The notes below the pieces were generated by a model that worked only from the letters and a program-made list of their open reading frames with translations, ran no database searches and was not told the origin of the DNA. From an uncultured Methanomassiliicoccus sp. (GTDB lineage: Archaea; Thermoplasmatota; Thermoplasmata; Methanomassiliicoccales; Methanomassiliicoccaceae), in assembly GCA_905203995.1 (NCBI GenBank), contig CAJKXZ010000005.1:1-64000 (forward strand): a DNA stretch of 64,000 bases. Direction: 5' to 3'. The first letter of the stretch is position 1; each line of letters begins with the position of its first letter. Positions 40,776-49,524 of the stretch are shown here, one piece after another. Both the position numbers and the translations under genes were made by a program.

Positions 40776-42388
40776 ACACGACCGCCTTTGCTATTCTGAC
40801 AGTTCTCTATATCATCGCTGTTATTTATCTGGGGTATCTGGGTTGGAAAAAAACACGCGGCTCGGAAGATTACATGCTGGCGGGAAGAAAGCTAAGCCCT
40901 TGGGTAATTGGTTTATCCTATGGTGCTACTTTCATCAGCGTTTCGGCGATTATCGGCTTTGGCGGACAAAGTGCTAAACTCGGTATGGGTTTAGTCTTTT
41001 TAGCGATGCTCAACATCGCCGTTGGGGTGTTGCTGGCTTTCATTGTTTTCGGAGGCCGTACACGCAAATTGGCCAAGAAATTAAATGCCGTTACTTTTCC
41101 CGATCTTTTAGGCAAATGTTACAATTCCAACATCATCCACCTGATCACGGGCATCACCATCTTGGTGGCCATGCCACTCTATGCGGCAGCTGTTTTAATC
41201 GGCGGTTCCGAGTTTTTATCCATCACTCTGGGTTTAAGTTATGAATCGGCGCTGGTTATTTTTACTGTAGTAACTGCCGTCTACGTCATTTTAGGCGGTT
41301 TAATCGCGGTCATGTATACGGAAGCGATGCAGGGCGTCATTATGATCGGCGGCATGATCGTCCTTTTCATTCTGACTTATGCACTCTTCCCAGATCTGGG
41401 CGGCTTAACGGGCATCAATGAAGCCCTGAGCAATCTCACACCGCCAGCTGATCTCGTGAGCCAGGGTATGAACGGTTGGACATCCATGCCGGACTTTGGC
41501 AGTCCGATTTGGTATACTTTGGTTACCACCATGATTCTGGGTGTCGGTATCGGGGTTTTAGCGCAGCCGCAGTTGGTCGTTCGTTTTATGACTGCCAAGG
41601 ATGAGAAAACGTTACGCCGTTCCATTCCCGTCGGCGGTATTTTTATTCTCCTGACCGCTGGTATCATCTACACCGTCGGTCCGATCAGCAATCTGTGGTT
41701 CACTGACATGTACGGCATGGACGCCTGGTCATATTTGCATAATGTCGATCAGATTATCCCTGCCTTTATTGACGGCGCTTTCTCCAACTCGCTGTTTGGA
41801 CTGTTCGTACCCATCTTCATGATCGTTTTGCTTTCAGCGGCAATGTCTACCCTCAGCTCAGTGTTCCACTCGCTGGGTACTTCGGCAGGATTTGATATTT
41901 GGAAATCAGTACAGAAGATCAGACATCCGGATGTGGAACCCAAGACCTCCATGAAGCTTACTAAGTATGCGATGATCGTCATGATCATTCTGAGCTTGGT
42001 CCTGGCGTTTTGCATGCCTGCTAACATCATTGCCCGCGCTACTGCAATGTACATGGGTCTGTGTGCCTGTGCCCTACTGCCGGCTTTCTGCATGGCCTTG
42101 TTCTGCAAACAGCCGCTGGTCAAACCGGCGCTCTGGAGTATCGTATCAGGTTTAGTTTCCTGGTTCCTCTGGACAGTCTTTGTGCACATTGCCGAATCTT
42201 CGCAGTTAGGTATCTGTAAAGCCCTCTTCGGCGTTGATGCGTTACTGGGGCAGCCCTGGCAGCTCATCGATCCACTCTTGATCGCTTTACCGATTTCCAC
42301 AGCCGTCATGATTATCGGCTGGTTCATCTGCAGAAATCAAGCTGATGTGCCTGCTGCCACCAACCGAGAACTGAGCGGAAAAGAATAA
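40772..42388 (+). CDS. Sodium:solute symporter family (SSS) transporter
   Basis: 538 residues with about 13 membrane helices. SEDYMLAGRKLSPWVIGLSYGATFISVSAIIGFGG is the SSS opening, VYVILGGLIAVMYTEAMQGVIMIGGMI the sodium-symporter signature, and LAQPQLVVRFMTAKDEKTLRRSIPVGG a conserved loop. Substrate cannot be deduced; known members carry proline, pantothenate, acetate or related compounds. It is coupled to the 38-residue accessory protein upstream. Two small muconolactone-isomerase-like genes follow within 30 bp and are probably cotranscribed. Confidence 0.93.
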   Translation: MNTTAFAILTVLYIIAVIYLGYLGWKKTRGSEDYMLAGRKLSPWVIGLSYGATFISVSAIIGFGGQSAKLGMGLVFLAMLNIAVGVLLAFIVFGGRTRKLAKKLNAVTFPDLLGKCYNSNIIHLITGITILVAMPLYAAAVLIGGSEFLSITLGLSYESALVIFTVVTAVYVILGGLIAVMYTEAMQGVIMIGGMIVLFILTYALFPDLGGLTGINEALSNLTPPADLVSQGMNGWTSMPDFGSPIWYTLVTTMILGVGIGVLAQPQLVVRFMTAKDEKTLRRSIPVGGIFILLTAGIIYTVGPISNLWFTDMYGMDAWSYLHNVDQIIPAFIDGAFSNSLFGLFVPIFMIVLLSAAMSTLSSVFHSLGTSAGFDIWKSVQKIRHPDVEPKTSMKLTKYAMIVMIILSLVLAFCMPANIIARATAMYMGLCACALLPAFCMALFCKQPLVKPALWSIVSGLVSWFLWTVFVHIAESSQLGICKALFGVDALLGQPWQLIDPLLIALPISTAVMIIGWFICRNQADVPAATNRELSGKE

Positions 42389-42415
42389 AATCCGCTCTTC
42401 TCCGACTTGGAGGCT

Positions 42416-42754
42416 ATGGAACAATATCTGGTCATGTTTAAACTGCGCGAAGATTCCTACGGCGGTTCCGAGGAAGAAGCAGCCTTCATGCTTGCGGATC
42501 AAATCATTCCGTCCTTAGAGCGGCTAGCCGAGATTGAAAACGATCACAAGGTACTGGGTGGTTTCATCGAGGGGCAGCGTTCAGGGGCGTTTATCTTTTC
42601 CGTAGAGGATTATGCAGAAATCGACAAAACACTCTCGCTGCTGCCGATCATGAATGTTTATGATGTGGATGTGGCACCGTTGCAGACGATCACTTCTGCT
42701 TTAGAACGTGATCGCAACATCGTCGGAGAAGTCAAAAAAGCCGCTGGACTGTAG
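42416..42754 (+). CDS. Muconolactone isomerase-like (MIase) protein, copy 1
   Basis: 112 residues from ATG 42416 with TTGGAGG just upstream; the earlier TTG codon is part of that site. A dimeric alpha+beta barrel: EQYLVMFKLRED, then KVLGGFIEGQRSGAFIFSVEDYAEIDKTLSLLPIMNVYDVDVAPLQTI, which follows the MIase pattern. The true reaction is unknown; no catechol pathway is nearby. It ends in TAG, one of three in the window, with a second in-frame TAG seven codons later. Paralogous to the next gene (35-bp gap). Confidence 0.75.
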   Translation: MEQYLVMFKLREDSYGGSEEEAAFMLADQIIPSLERLAEIENDHKVLGGFIEGQRSGAFIFSVEDYAEIDKTLSLLPIMNVYDVDVAPLQTITSALERDRNIVGEVKKAAGL

Positions 42755-42789
42755 AAAGAGTTATTCGATTTGTAGGTATGTGGTAGCTT

Positions 42790-43122
42790 ATGCAATTCCT
42801 TGCGCTGATGAAGATTAATGAGGAAGGAGTGGGAAGCACCGATGAGGAAAACAAAACAATTCTCCGTGAGAAAATCCTTCCTGGCTTAAAAATTCTCAAT
42901 TCTTGGGAACAAGAAGGAAAATTACGCGGAGGCCTTTTCCACGGCCAGCGCTCAGCAGTTTTAATTGTGGAAGCAGCCTCTTTAGAAGAGCTTGACCAGA
43001 TGATGGAAACCATTCATCTGAACGGTGCTTTTGATGCGGATGTCATCGAGCTGCAGACGATTGCTGATGCTTTAGCAAAAGACGAAGAAGTACTGAAAAC
43101 GTTAGATTCTTCCGATGCCTGA
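42790..43122 (+). CDS. Muconolactone isomerase-like (MIase) protein, copy 2
   Basis: 110 residues, same fold and motif order as the preceding gene: MQFLALMKINEEG, KLRGGLFHGQRSAVLIVEAASLEELDQMMETIHLNGAFDADVIELQTI. The two proteins share the G-GQRS block and ending, so they look like a tandem duplication and could form a heterodimer. Function unknown; position after a symporter suggests handling of the imported compound. No strong Shine-Dalgarno. Confidence 0.75.
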   Translation: MQFLALMKINEEGVGSTDEENKTILREKILPGLKILNSWEQEGKLRGGLFHGQRSAVLIVEAASLEELDQMMETIHLNGAFDADVIELQTIADALAKDEEVLKTLDSSDA

Positions 43123-43178
43123 GTTAACCACCATAAGTTTCTGCGAACAACGGAATGAAAATGCCGTCTTTGTTTACT

Positions 43179-43399
43179 TCGGCGGGCGCCGATAAATAAA
43201 GTTCATGTATTAGAACTGCAACTCACTCCGCGCATCTACCGTCTGACAGGCGGAAAGTCACGCTTGTGAAGATCAAATCATGCCCGCCGGGCATCTTTGA
43301 TCCTCGAAACAAGAACCTTGCTGAGCGAGGGTATGTCACCTAATGTATGATACTGATAAACTGCTGCCAATGCAGTTCCACACAAGCAGATTATTCTGC
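43179..43399 (+). ncRNA. Highly structured RNA region upstream of the aminotransferase-serA operon
   Basis: Consecutive local hairpins on the plus strand: 43179-43192 (TCGGCG/CGCCGA), 43239-43253 (CCGTC/GGCGG), 43258-43269 (TCAC/GTGA), 43271-43302 (GATCAAA/TTTGATC enclosing ATGCCC/GGGCAT), 43316-43330 (CCTTGC/GCGAGG, loop TGA), 43359-43377 (AACTGC/GCAGTT) and 43386-43399 (GCAGA/TCTGC). Two stems need G-U pairs on the plus strand, supporting that RNA sense. It could be a riboswitch-type leader or a separate small RNA. RNase P, SRP RNA and tRNA do not fit. Confidence 0.5.
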
Positions 43400-43511
43400 A
43401 ACTCTGCGGAACAAAAAGCGCATGCGGGCACAATCGTATCAAAAGAGACTATATGGGATGAATCGTTATGGTCTCAGGCGCTTAACAACCGTGGAATCGA
43501 GAGGGGATAAT
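43400..43511. other. Promoter-proximal leader of class V aminotransferase
   Basis: GACTATATGGG (43449-43459) is a TATA candidate that would give a leader of about 27 nt, bypassing the hairpins upstream. GAGGGG (43501-43506) is a Shine-Dalgarno for the TTG start at 43512. Upstream in-frame codons back to 43347 show no protein-like sequence. Confidence 0.4.
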
Positions 43512-44576
43512 TTGAATCGTACGCTTTTTACAGTTGGTCCAGTCGAGGTCCGCAAGGAGGTCCTCGAAGCCATGACAAAACCGATGATGACTCATCGTGG
43601 CAAAGACTATGAACAGCTCCAGGCAGGAGTAGTTGAAAAACTCCACAAGACCCTGGACACCGACATGAATATCATGATGTCCCCATCTTCCGCATCGGGG
43701 CTTTTGGAAGCTTGTGTAAGATGCGGTGTAAATTCCAACATGGTGGGAATTTCTAATGGTTCCTTCGGTAACCGCTGGCAGAGCATTGGTACTGAAAATG
43801 GTCGGAACGTCAAGAAAATTAATGTCGAATGGGGCAAAGCGGTACGAGCTGAACATTTAGCCGGCCAGATTGATGACAGCACGGAAGCCGTCACCATGAT
43901 TGCCAATGAAAGTTCGACCGGCGTACTCAATCCTGTGCAAGAGCTCAGCGATGCCATTCGTAGCCAGCACGACCCTCTCATCTTTATCGATGCGGTTACC
44001 GCCGCCTATGGCAGCGACATGCATTTGAAAAAGTTGGATGCTGACGCCGTTGTCTTTGGTACTCAGAAAGCTTTAGCACTTCCCCCTGGTCTGGCAGTCA
44101 TCTGCTGTTCAGATCGTTTGCTAAAGAAAGCAGAAACAGTACCCAACCGGGGTTACTATTTTGATCTCTTACAAATGAAAAAAATGGCTGATAAGCACTT
44201 TTCTTTAACCACTCCACCCGTATCCTTGTTATACGGCTTAGACTATCAGCTAGATAGAATCTTAAAAGAAGGCGTACAGAACAGGTATGCCCGTCATCAG
44301 GAAATGGCTGACACCGTCCATGCCTGGGCTGAAAAGAAACTTGGTCTTTTTGCTGAAGAAGGATTCCGCTCCAAGACGATCTCCGTGATCTGCAAAAAAG
44401 GTCTGGATTTCGGCAAACTGCAAAGCAAGCTCAATGAGCGGGGCTTTGAAATCTCCAACGGCTATGGTGACGTGAAGGACACCACCTTCCGTATTGGTCA
44501 CATGGGAGACCTTACTGTTCCAGAAATTAAGGGTCTTCTCAAAAACATTGATGAAATCTTAGAGGAATTGCAATGA
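43512..44576 (+). CDS. Class V aminotransferase (alanine-glyoxylate / serine-pyruvate type)
   Basis: 354 residues from the TTG at 43512, chosen because GAGGGG lies five bases upstream and the protein then begins NRTLFTVGPVEVRKEVLEAM, as the family does. THRGKDYEQL, SSSASGLLEACVR, ANESSTGVLNPV, FIDAVTAAYG and the PLP-lysine motif GTQKALALPPGLAV are all present. Followed by serA with a 4-bp overlap, so a role in serine or glycine metabolism (serine/glyoxylate/pyruvate transamination) is likely. Confidence 0.9.
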   Translation: MNRTLFTVGPVEVRKEVLEAMTKPMMTHRGKDYEQLQAGVVEKLHKTLDTDMNIMMSPSSASGLLEACVRCGVNSNMVGISNGSFGNRWQSIGTENGRNVKKINVEWGKAVRAEHLAGQIDDSTEAVTMIANESSTGVLNPVQELSDAIRSQHDPLIFIDAVTAAYGSDMHLKKLDADAVVFGTQKALALPPGLAVICCSDRLLKKAETVPNRGYYFDLLQMKKMADKHFSLTTPPVSLLYGLDYQLDRILKEGVQNRYARHQEMADTVHAWAEKKLGLFAEEGFRSKTISVICKKGLDFGKLQSKLNERGFEISNGYGDVKDTTFRIGHMGDLTVPEIKGLLKNIDEILEELQ

Positions 44577-46183
44577 TAAAACTACTAGTTAGCGACGAGC
44601 TCTCTCAAGAGGGTCTGAACATGTTGAGGAAAGGGGGCGCCGTTGAAGTTGACGCCAAGCCTAACCTGCCACATGATGAATTAGTGAAAATTATTGGGGA
44701 CTACGACGCTCTGGTAATTCGTTCCGGTACTAAAGTAACTGAAGATGTTATTGAAGCCGGTAAAAAACTGAAAGTTGTCGGCCGTGCGGGAGTAGGTGTC
44801 GACAATGTCGATGTTAATGCTGCTACCAAAAAAGGTATTTTAGTCATGAACACCCCCGCAGCCAACATCATTTCTGCCGCTGAACACACCATGGCGATGA
44901 TGATGGCTCTTGCCCGTAACATTGTTCCCGCCAACGTCTCCTTAAAAGCCGGCGAATGGAAACGTTCTAAATTTACTGGTATTGAACTTAACGGTAAAAC
45001 GCTCGGTATCATCGGTATCGGCCGGGTAGGCGGCGAAGTTGCCAAGCGTTCCAAATCCTTCGGTATGAAACTGATCGGTTACGATCCTTACATTCCCCCC
45101 GAGGTAGCTGTTAAACTGGGCGTCCGTCTGATGTCTCTGGAAGAAGTAGTGGAGCAGGCTGACATTATCACCATTCACGCTGCTTTGACTCCGGGAACCT
45201 TCCACTTAGTCAACAAAGATCTCATTGCCCGCATGAAGCCGAATGCAATGATCTTGAACGTAGCCAGAGGCGAATTAATTGACAGCGAAGCCTTGTATGA
45301 CGCTCTCAAGAACAAAAAGATCGCTGGTGCTGCGTTAGATGTCTTTGAGCAGGAACCACCAACCGGTTCACCACTACTCACCTTGGACAACATCGTTGTG
45401 ACACCGCACTTAGGCGCCTCTACCAAAGAAGCTCAGGAAAAGGTATCAGTGGAAATGGCAGAAGCCGTTATGGCCTTTTTAGTCGATCATAAGATTAAAA
45501 ATGCGATCAATGCCCCTGTCCGCGGTATGGATCCCAAAGTGCTGCCCTTTATCTCCGTTGCTGAAAGACTGGGTGCCTTTGCGGTACAGTTAGTTGATGC
45601 TCCGGTTTCCAAAGTAAATGTTACCGTTTACGGTGAACTCGCGGCAGTCGACACCAAAATGATCACTGTCTCGGCGTTAATGGGCGTTCTTTCCAGTTTA
45701 TCAACCGAATCACCCAACATCATCAACGCAGAGTACATTGCAAAAGAGAAAGGCATCCAGATTATGGAGTCTAAAGTAGAAGATTCCAAACGTTACGTTA
45801 ACATGATTTCTGTAACGATCGAATCTGACAACTGCCGGCGGGAAGTTCGTGGAACAGCCTTCCCGGAATCCGAACCACGCTTGTTAGGTATCGACGACTT
45901 CGATCTGGATATTCCTCTGGAAGGCGACTTCTTACTCTCTGCCCACGCTGATGTACCCGGTATTATCGGCCGTGTCGGAGCAATCCTTGGTGACAAGGGT
46001 GTTAACATTGCTCGGATGGGCTTGGGTCGCAAAGACAAAGGCGGCAACGCGCTGCTCTTGATCTCTGTGGACAATCCTGTCGAAGCAGAGATGCTCAAAG
46101 AGATGAACCAGGTCAAGGATTTCAAAGAAGTCCGGGCCATAAAACTCAGTGGTTTAGACGCGAGAGAATATCTCCAGTTCTAA
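44573..46183 (+). CDS. serA: D-3-phosphoglycerate dehydrogenase
   Basis: 536 residues, the long SerA form. Substrate domain VSDELSQEGLNML...DALVIRSGTKVTEDVIEAG; Rossmann motif GIIGIGRVGGEVAKRSKSFG with D in YDPY; catalytic residues in NVARGELID and PHLGASTKEAQEKV; then an intervening domain (about 320-445) and a C-terminal ACT domain (about 460-530, ADVPGIIGRVGAILGDKGVNIARM) for serine feedback. It commits 3-phosphoglycerate to serine synthesis. Translationally coupled to the upstream aminotransferase. Confidence 0.97.
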   Translation: MIKLLVSDELSQEGLNMLRKGGAVEVDAKPNLPHDELVKIIGDYDALVIRSGTKVTEDVIEAGKKLKVVGRAGVGVDNVDVNAATKKGILVMNTPAANIISAAEHTMAMMMALARNIVPANVSLKAGEWKRSKFTGIELNGKTLGIIGIGRVGGEVAKRSKSFGMKLIGYDPYIPPEVAVKLGVRLMSLEEVVEQADIITIHAALTPGTFHLVNKDLIARMKPNAMILNVARGELIDSEALYDALKNKKIAGAALDVFEQEPPTGSPLLTLDNIVVTPHLGASTKEAQEKVSVEMAEAVMAFLVDHKIKNAINAPVRGMDPKVLPFISVAERLGAFAVQLVDAPVSKVNVTVYGELAAVDTKMITVSALMGVLSSLSTESPNIINAEYIAKEKGIQIMESKVEDSKRYVNMISVTIESDNCRREVRGTAFPESEPRLLGIDDFDLDIPLEGDFLLSAHADVPGIIGRVGAILGDKGVNIARMGLGRKDKGGNALLLISVDNPVEAEMLKEMNQVKDFKEVRAIKLSGLDAREYLQF

Positions 46184-46575
46184 ACAAACCACTTTCCTTT
46201 TATTTTTTAATTAATCAATAATCTTGGTTTGCAGCAGTCACTAGGTTGTGACAATGATTGAAGATTCAATAACTTATATGGTAAAACTATCTCGTATCTC
46301 ATAATCAGCTTTTTGGAAAACATTCTGGGCAATACTTATTTTGAAAACACTGGCCATTCCATTCATGATCAGAAAATAAGCACTATCTTAGAACTAATAA
46401 GGCACTTTTTATCTAAGATAAAGGTGGCTCACCTTTATCCATGTTGGTAATATGTGCTAAATAACATATTGAGTTACTATTCTAAATTGTGATAACCAAC
46501 CCTAAATTGCTATATAGGGTAGGGAAGAAAGTTGTTGAACGAGTGTAGGTTAAGTCTATCACCGGGGTGTAGAGT
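46184..46575. other. Intergenic region with two inverted repeats
   Basis: 392 bp, A+T-rich. A T-rich run just after serA (46196-46208) may end transcription. A 9-bp hairpin GATAAAGGT/ACCTTTATC (46417-46425 with 46431-46439, loop GGCTC) stands alone. ACCCTA/TAGGGT (46499-46504 with 46515-46520) flanks the TATA-like CTATATAG, a possible operator for the next gene, which would have a leader of about 35-40 nt. No tRNA or protein-coding sequence recognised. Confidence 0.45.
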
Positions 46576-46995
46576 ATGACATCAAAATCAAGAATGGATC
46601 TGGAGAGTGTTTTGACTCTCGAAAACTTAACAATCGCCATCAGAAATGGCATCGACAGGGAAGGTATGCCAGAAGAACAAGCAAAGGAGATGGCTCAGCA
46701 TATTCTAAACTTCTTTGGCTACAGCGAACGGATGATCGATAACGTTCTCGAACCGGAAGACCGTGATGCCTTTTACATGCTAGAAGACACCGGAATTCTC
46801 ACTACTGAACGTGAAGAAACCACACTGTACGATGGCAGAGAATGGAGAATCCACTACTGGCTTTTCCGCAAAGAGCGCATTCTGGAATTGGTATGTGGCT
46901 TTGATATTAAGGCAGAGGACGCAGAATCCGACGTCTCCATTTATGAAGAATTAGAAGATGGCGTCTGGGATGCTCTTAAAAACGGAGCAAGCTGA
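46576..46995 (+). CDS. Conserved archaeal-type protein of unknown function
   Basis: 139 residues, acidic and soluble. LTLENLTIAIRNGIDREGMPEEQAKEMAQHILNFFGYSERMIDNVLEPEDRDAFYMLEDTGIL suggests helical bundles leading to a winged-helix-like module, and EWRIHYWLFRKERI forms a C-terminal beta-hairpin. Comparable small proteins (possibly the DUF6015 family) are known to me from Thermoplasmata genomes; that name is uncertain. It precedes the XPD-like helicase by 26 bp with a hairpin between, so a link to DNA repair or transcription is possible but unproven. Confidence 0.6.
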   Translation: MTSKSRMDLESVLTLENLTIAIRNGIDREGMPEEQAKEMAQHILNFFGYSERMIDNVLEPEDRDAFYMLEDTGILTTEREETTLYDGREWRIHYWLFRKERILELVCGFDIKAEDAESDVSIYEELEDGVWDALKNGAS

Positions 46996-47013
46996 GGAGC
47001 CTCAGCTCCTTTA
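46990..47013 (+). terminator. Hairpin between the small archaeal gene and the helicase
   Basis: AGCTGAGG (46990-46997, spanning the stop codon) pairs with CCTCAGCT (47000-47007), followed by CCTTTATTA. It could be a terminator or a partial attenuator for the downstream helicase. Confidence 0.45.
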
Positions 47014-47021
47014 TTAGGTCA

Positions 47022-48914
47022 ATGGGACTCTTCCCTTATCAATTTCGTAAATTTCAGGAAGATCTGGTCAAGGCAATCACTGCGGCGACCGCTTCCTCTT
47101 CCCACCTTGTTCTGGAATCAGGCACTGGCACTGGTAAAACTGTTTGCGCGCTCGCCGGGACCTTAGAGACGGCGCTCAAAGAAAATAAGAAAATTTTATA
47201 TTTGACAAGAACAAACTCACAGCAGCAGCAAGTAATTTTAGAGCTGCGTCGGATCAATGAATCCACACCTGTTTTTGGCGTTGCTCTGCAAGGGCGGCAA
47301 AACACTTGTCCTTTGATTCAGCATGATGCAGAACTCAAATCAGGAACGCCGGAAGAATTGTCTAAACTCTGTGGTGAAAAAAAATCTAAAACAATCTCTG
47401 GAAAAAACGGCGCCTGCCGTTTTTATCAGGAAACAATTGCTACTAACTTCGAAGAGATTCAAAACTATTGTGCTGAGACCTTACCAACTGTCGAAGAATT
47501 CTTTGACTACTGTGATCAACGAGGGCTCTGCCCGCATGAGCTGACCAAAGATCTGCTGGCTCAGGCAACCGTTGTTGCTGCCCCTTATGTTTATTTTTTC
47601 TCACCTTTTATCAGACAGCGTCTGCTGGACTGGATGAACATCTCTGAAGCAGATTTGATTGTTATCATCGATGAAGCTCATAATCTGCCGGAATATGCCC
47701 GGGAAACCCGGTCTTTCCGTTTATCAGCCAAAGTGCTGGAGTTGATCAGCAAAGAACTGGATGACTTCGGCGATCCCGAAGTTTTAGAAGGAATCAGCAT
47801 CCGTGATCTGGCCGAAGAAATCAAACTCTTGCTGAAGAAAGCGCAGGAAGAGTATCTCATCGAAGATGACGGCATGATTCCGCCTGATTTTTTAGAAGCA
47901 GGCCTCATGTCTTCTTTTTCAATTACTTCTTATGCGCTGAAGGCCGCAGCCGAAAGCATTGCTGAATTCGGGGAAACAATTCGCGATGCCAAACGTAAAA
48001 AAGGCCGCCTTCCCCGCTCTTACATCTTTTCTTTGGGTAATTTCCTCCAGTTGTGGATGGAAACTTATGAGGAATTTTATGTTAAACTGATCATCGGCGG
48101 TGACAATCCCGCTTTTGAAGCCTACTGCATGGATCCGGCCATCGCCTGTCTGCCGATTTTTGACTGCTATGCATCGCTGCACATGTCGGGGACGCTTTCA
48201 CCGCTCAATGAGTACCGGGCTTCAATTGGCGTTCCGGAGGATGCCAAATCGATCATTTTGCCTTCACCTTTCGATCCTGCACGACGTGTTGTGCTCTATG
48301 CGGATGATGTAACTACCCGTTACGAAGACCTGCTGAAAGATGAGGAAATCATCCGTAAAATGGAAGATTATACTGTGGCCGTCTGCAACGCCTGCCGTAA
48401 AAACACGGCCGTGTTCTTCCCCTCCTACACACTGATGGATCGTTTCCTGGCGGACCGCATTGTCTACCGCCTCAAGCAAAGAGTTTTCATGGAACGCAAA
48501 GGCATGCAGCAGCATGAATTGATGGCCGAAGTAAACGGCTTTAAGAACTCGCAGCCAGCCATTATCTTTGCCGTCATGGGGGGCAGAGTCAGCGAAGGCA
48601 TTGACTTCCCGGGCAGTGAATTAGAAATTGAAATTCTGGAAGGTATTCCTTACCCTAAACCCACGGCTAAACAACGGGCGCTCCTGCACTACTATGAAAT
48701 TAAATTTGGCAAAGGCTGGGAATACACTGTCAAAGCACCGGTGACACGCAGACTGCTGCAGACACTCGGGCGTTTAATTCGGACCGAAGAAGACCGCGGC
48801 ATCGCCCTGATTCTTGATAAGCGGGCGACACAGTTTTCTGATAAATTCCGCTCTACCTTATCGGAAACGCCAGTCAATGATATTCTTAACTTCTTCATTG
48901 ACAAAAAGTCGTAG
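47022..48914 (+). CDS. XPD/Rad3-type iron-sulfur DNA helicase
   Basis: 630 residues. Superfamily 2 helicase motifs: Walker A GTGTGKT (34-40), motif Ia LTRTNSQQQQ, DEAH box IIDEAHN (216-221) and a late Q-x-x-GR-IR motif (LLQTLGRLIRTEED). Cysteines C96, C117, C132 and C170 fall between motifs Ia and II, where XPD carries its 4Fe-4S cluster. It would unwind DNA 5'-3' in repair. It ends in TAG; read-through would add seven residues before a TGA. The downstream carS start is 17 bp away. Confidence 0.93.
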   Translation: MGLFPYQFRKFQEDLVKAITAATASSSHLVLESGTGTGKTVCALAGTLETALKENKKILYLTRTNSQQQQVILELRRINESTPVFGVALQGRQNTCPLIQHDAELKSGTPEELSKLCGEKKSKTISGKNGACRFYQETIATNFEEIQNYCAETLPTVEEFFDYCDQRGLCPHELTKDLLAQATVVAAPYVYFFSPFIRQRLLDWMNISEADLIVIIDEAHNLPEYARETRSFRLSAKVLELISKELDDFGDPEVLEGISIRDLAEEIKLLLKKAQEEYLIEDDGMIPPDFLEAGLMSSFSITSYALKAAAESIAEFGETIRDAKRKKGRLPRSYIFSLGNFLQLWMETYEEFYVKLIIGGDNPAFEAYCMDPAIACLPIFDCYASLHMSGTLSPLNEYRASIGVPEDAKSIILPSPFDPARRVVLYADDVTTRYEDLLKDEEIIRKMEDYTVAVCNACRKNTAVFFPSYTLMDRFLADRIVYRLKQRVFMERKGMQQHELMAEVNGFKNSQPAIIFAVMGGRVSEGIDFPGSELEIEILEGIPYPKPTAKQRALLHYYEIKFGKGWEYTVKAPVTRRLLQTLGRLIRTEEDRGIALILDKRATQFSDKFRSTLSETPVNDILNFFIDKKS

Positions 48915-48931
48915 GAAACATTTAACAGCCT

Positions 48932-49522
48932 GTGAACTATCAACGTGCGATGGAGATCACCGAAGTTCTCGTGGCCATTGTCTTGGGCATCTATCTGTTT
49001 TTACCAGCTTTATTGCCTAATTCTGCAGCAGTGCTGTTCGGGGGTAAAACGCCAATTGATTTTGGTAAAACCTGGAGAGGAAAACGTATTCTGGGTGATG
49101 GTAAAACCTGGGGCGGGCTGATCGGCGGTGTCGCGACGGGAACATTCTTTGGTATTATTCTGATCGCTATCTCTTACTTCTTTGATCCTGTTGACTTCTG
49201 GGGTTACGGCGCTTTCCCGCAGAATGTCGGTATCGTCTTCACACTAGCCTTAGGTTCACTGCTCGGTGACATGTGTGGAGCTTTCATCAAACGCCGTTTA
49301 GGTATGGAACGGGGACAGAAAGCACCTGGTTTAGATCAATACGATTTTGTGGCCGGGGCAATGCTGCTTACTTGTCTCTTTTTCCCTGACTGGTTCATTT
49401 CCACATACATTACTGGTACCGGTTTAATTTCCTTAGTGACAGTTTTGATTCTGGTACCGGTTTTACATCGTTCTGTTAACATCATCGGTTTTAAAATGGG
49501 CAAGAAAAAGGAGCCTTGGTAA
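48932..49522 (+). CDS. carS: CDP-archaeol synthase
   Basis: 196 residues, with five hydrophobic segments. PIDFGKTWRGKRILGDGKTWGGLIGG is the diagnostic CarS motif, followed by GSLLGDMCGAFIKRRLGMERGQKAPGLDQYDF, with conserved Asp/Lys residues for CDP transfer. It converts digeranylgeranylglyceryl phosphate and CTP to CDP-archaeol at the membrane, an archaea-specific lipid step. The start is GTG 48932 or ATG 48950. It overlaps or abuts pyrE. Confidence 0.95.
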   Translation: MNYQRAMEITEVLVAIVLGIYLFLPALLPNSAAVLFGGKTPIDFGKTWRGKRILGDGKTWGGLIGGVATGTFFGIILIAISYFFDPVDFWGYGAFPQNVGIVFTLALGSLLGDMCGAFIKRRLGMERGQKAPGLDQYDFVAGAMLLTCLFFPDWFISTYITGTGLISLVTVLILVPVLHRSVNIIGFKMGKKKEPW

Positions 49523-49524
49523 AG

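Noticed and set aside
43239..43399. RNase P RNA or SRP RNA
   Set aside because: GGCGGAAAGTCACGC recalls the first conserved RNase P block, but the matching ACAGAA block and the P4 pairing are missing, and the supposed P4 strand pairs locally. SRP RNA signatures are also absent.
43347..43511. Longer N-terminus for the class V aminotransferase
   Set aside because: The in-frame extension has no protein-like sequence, while TTG 43512 has a Shine-Dalgarno and gives the family's normal N-terminus.
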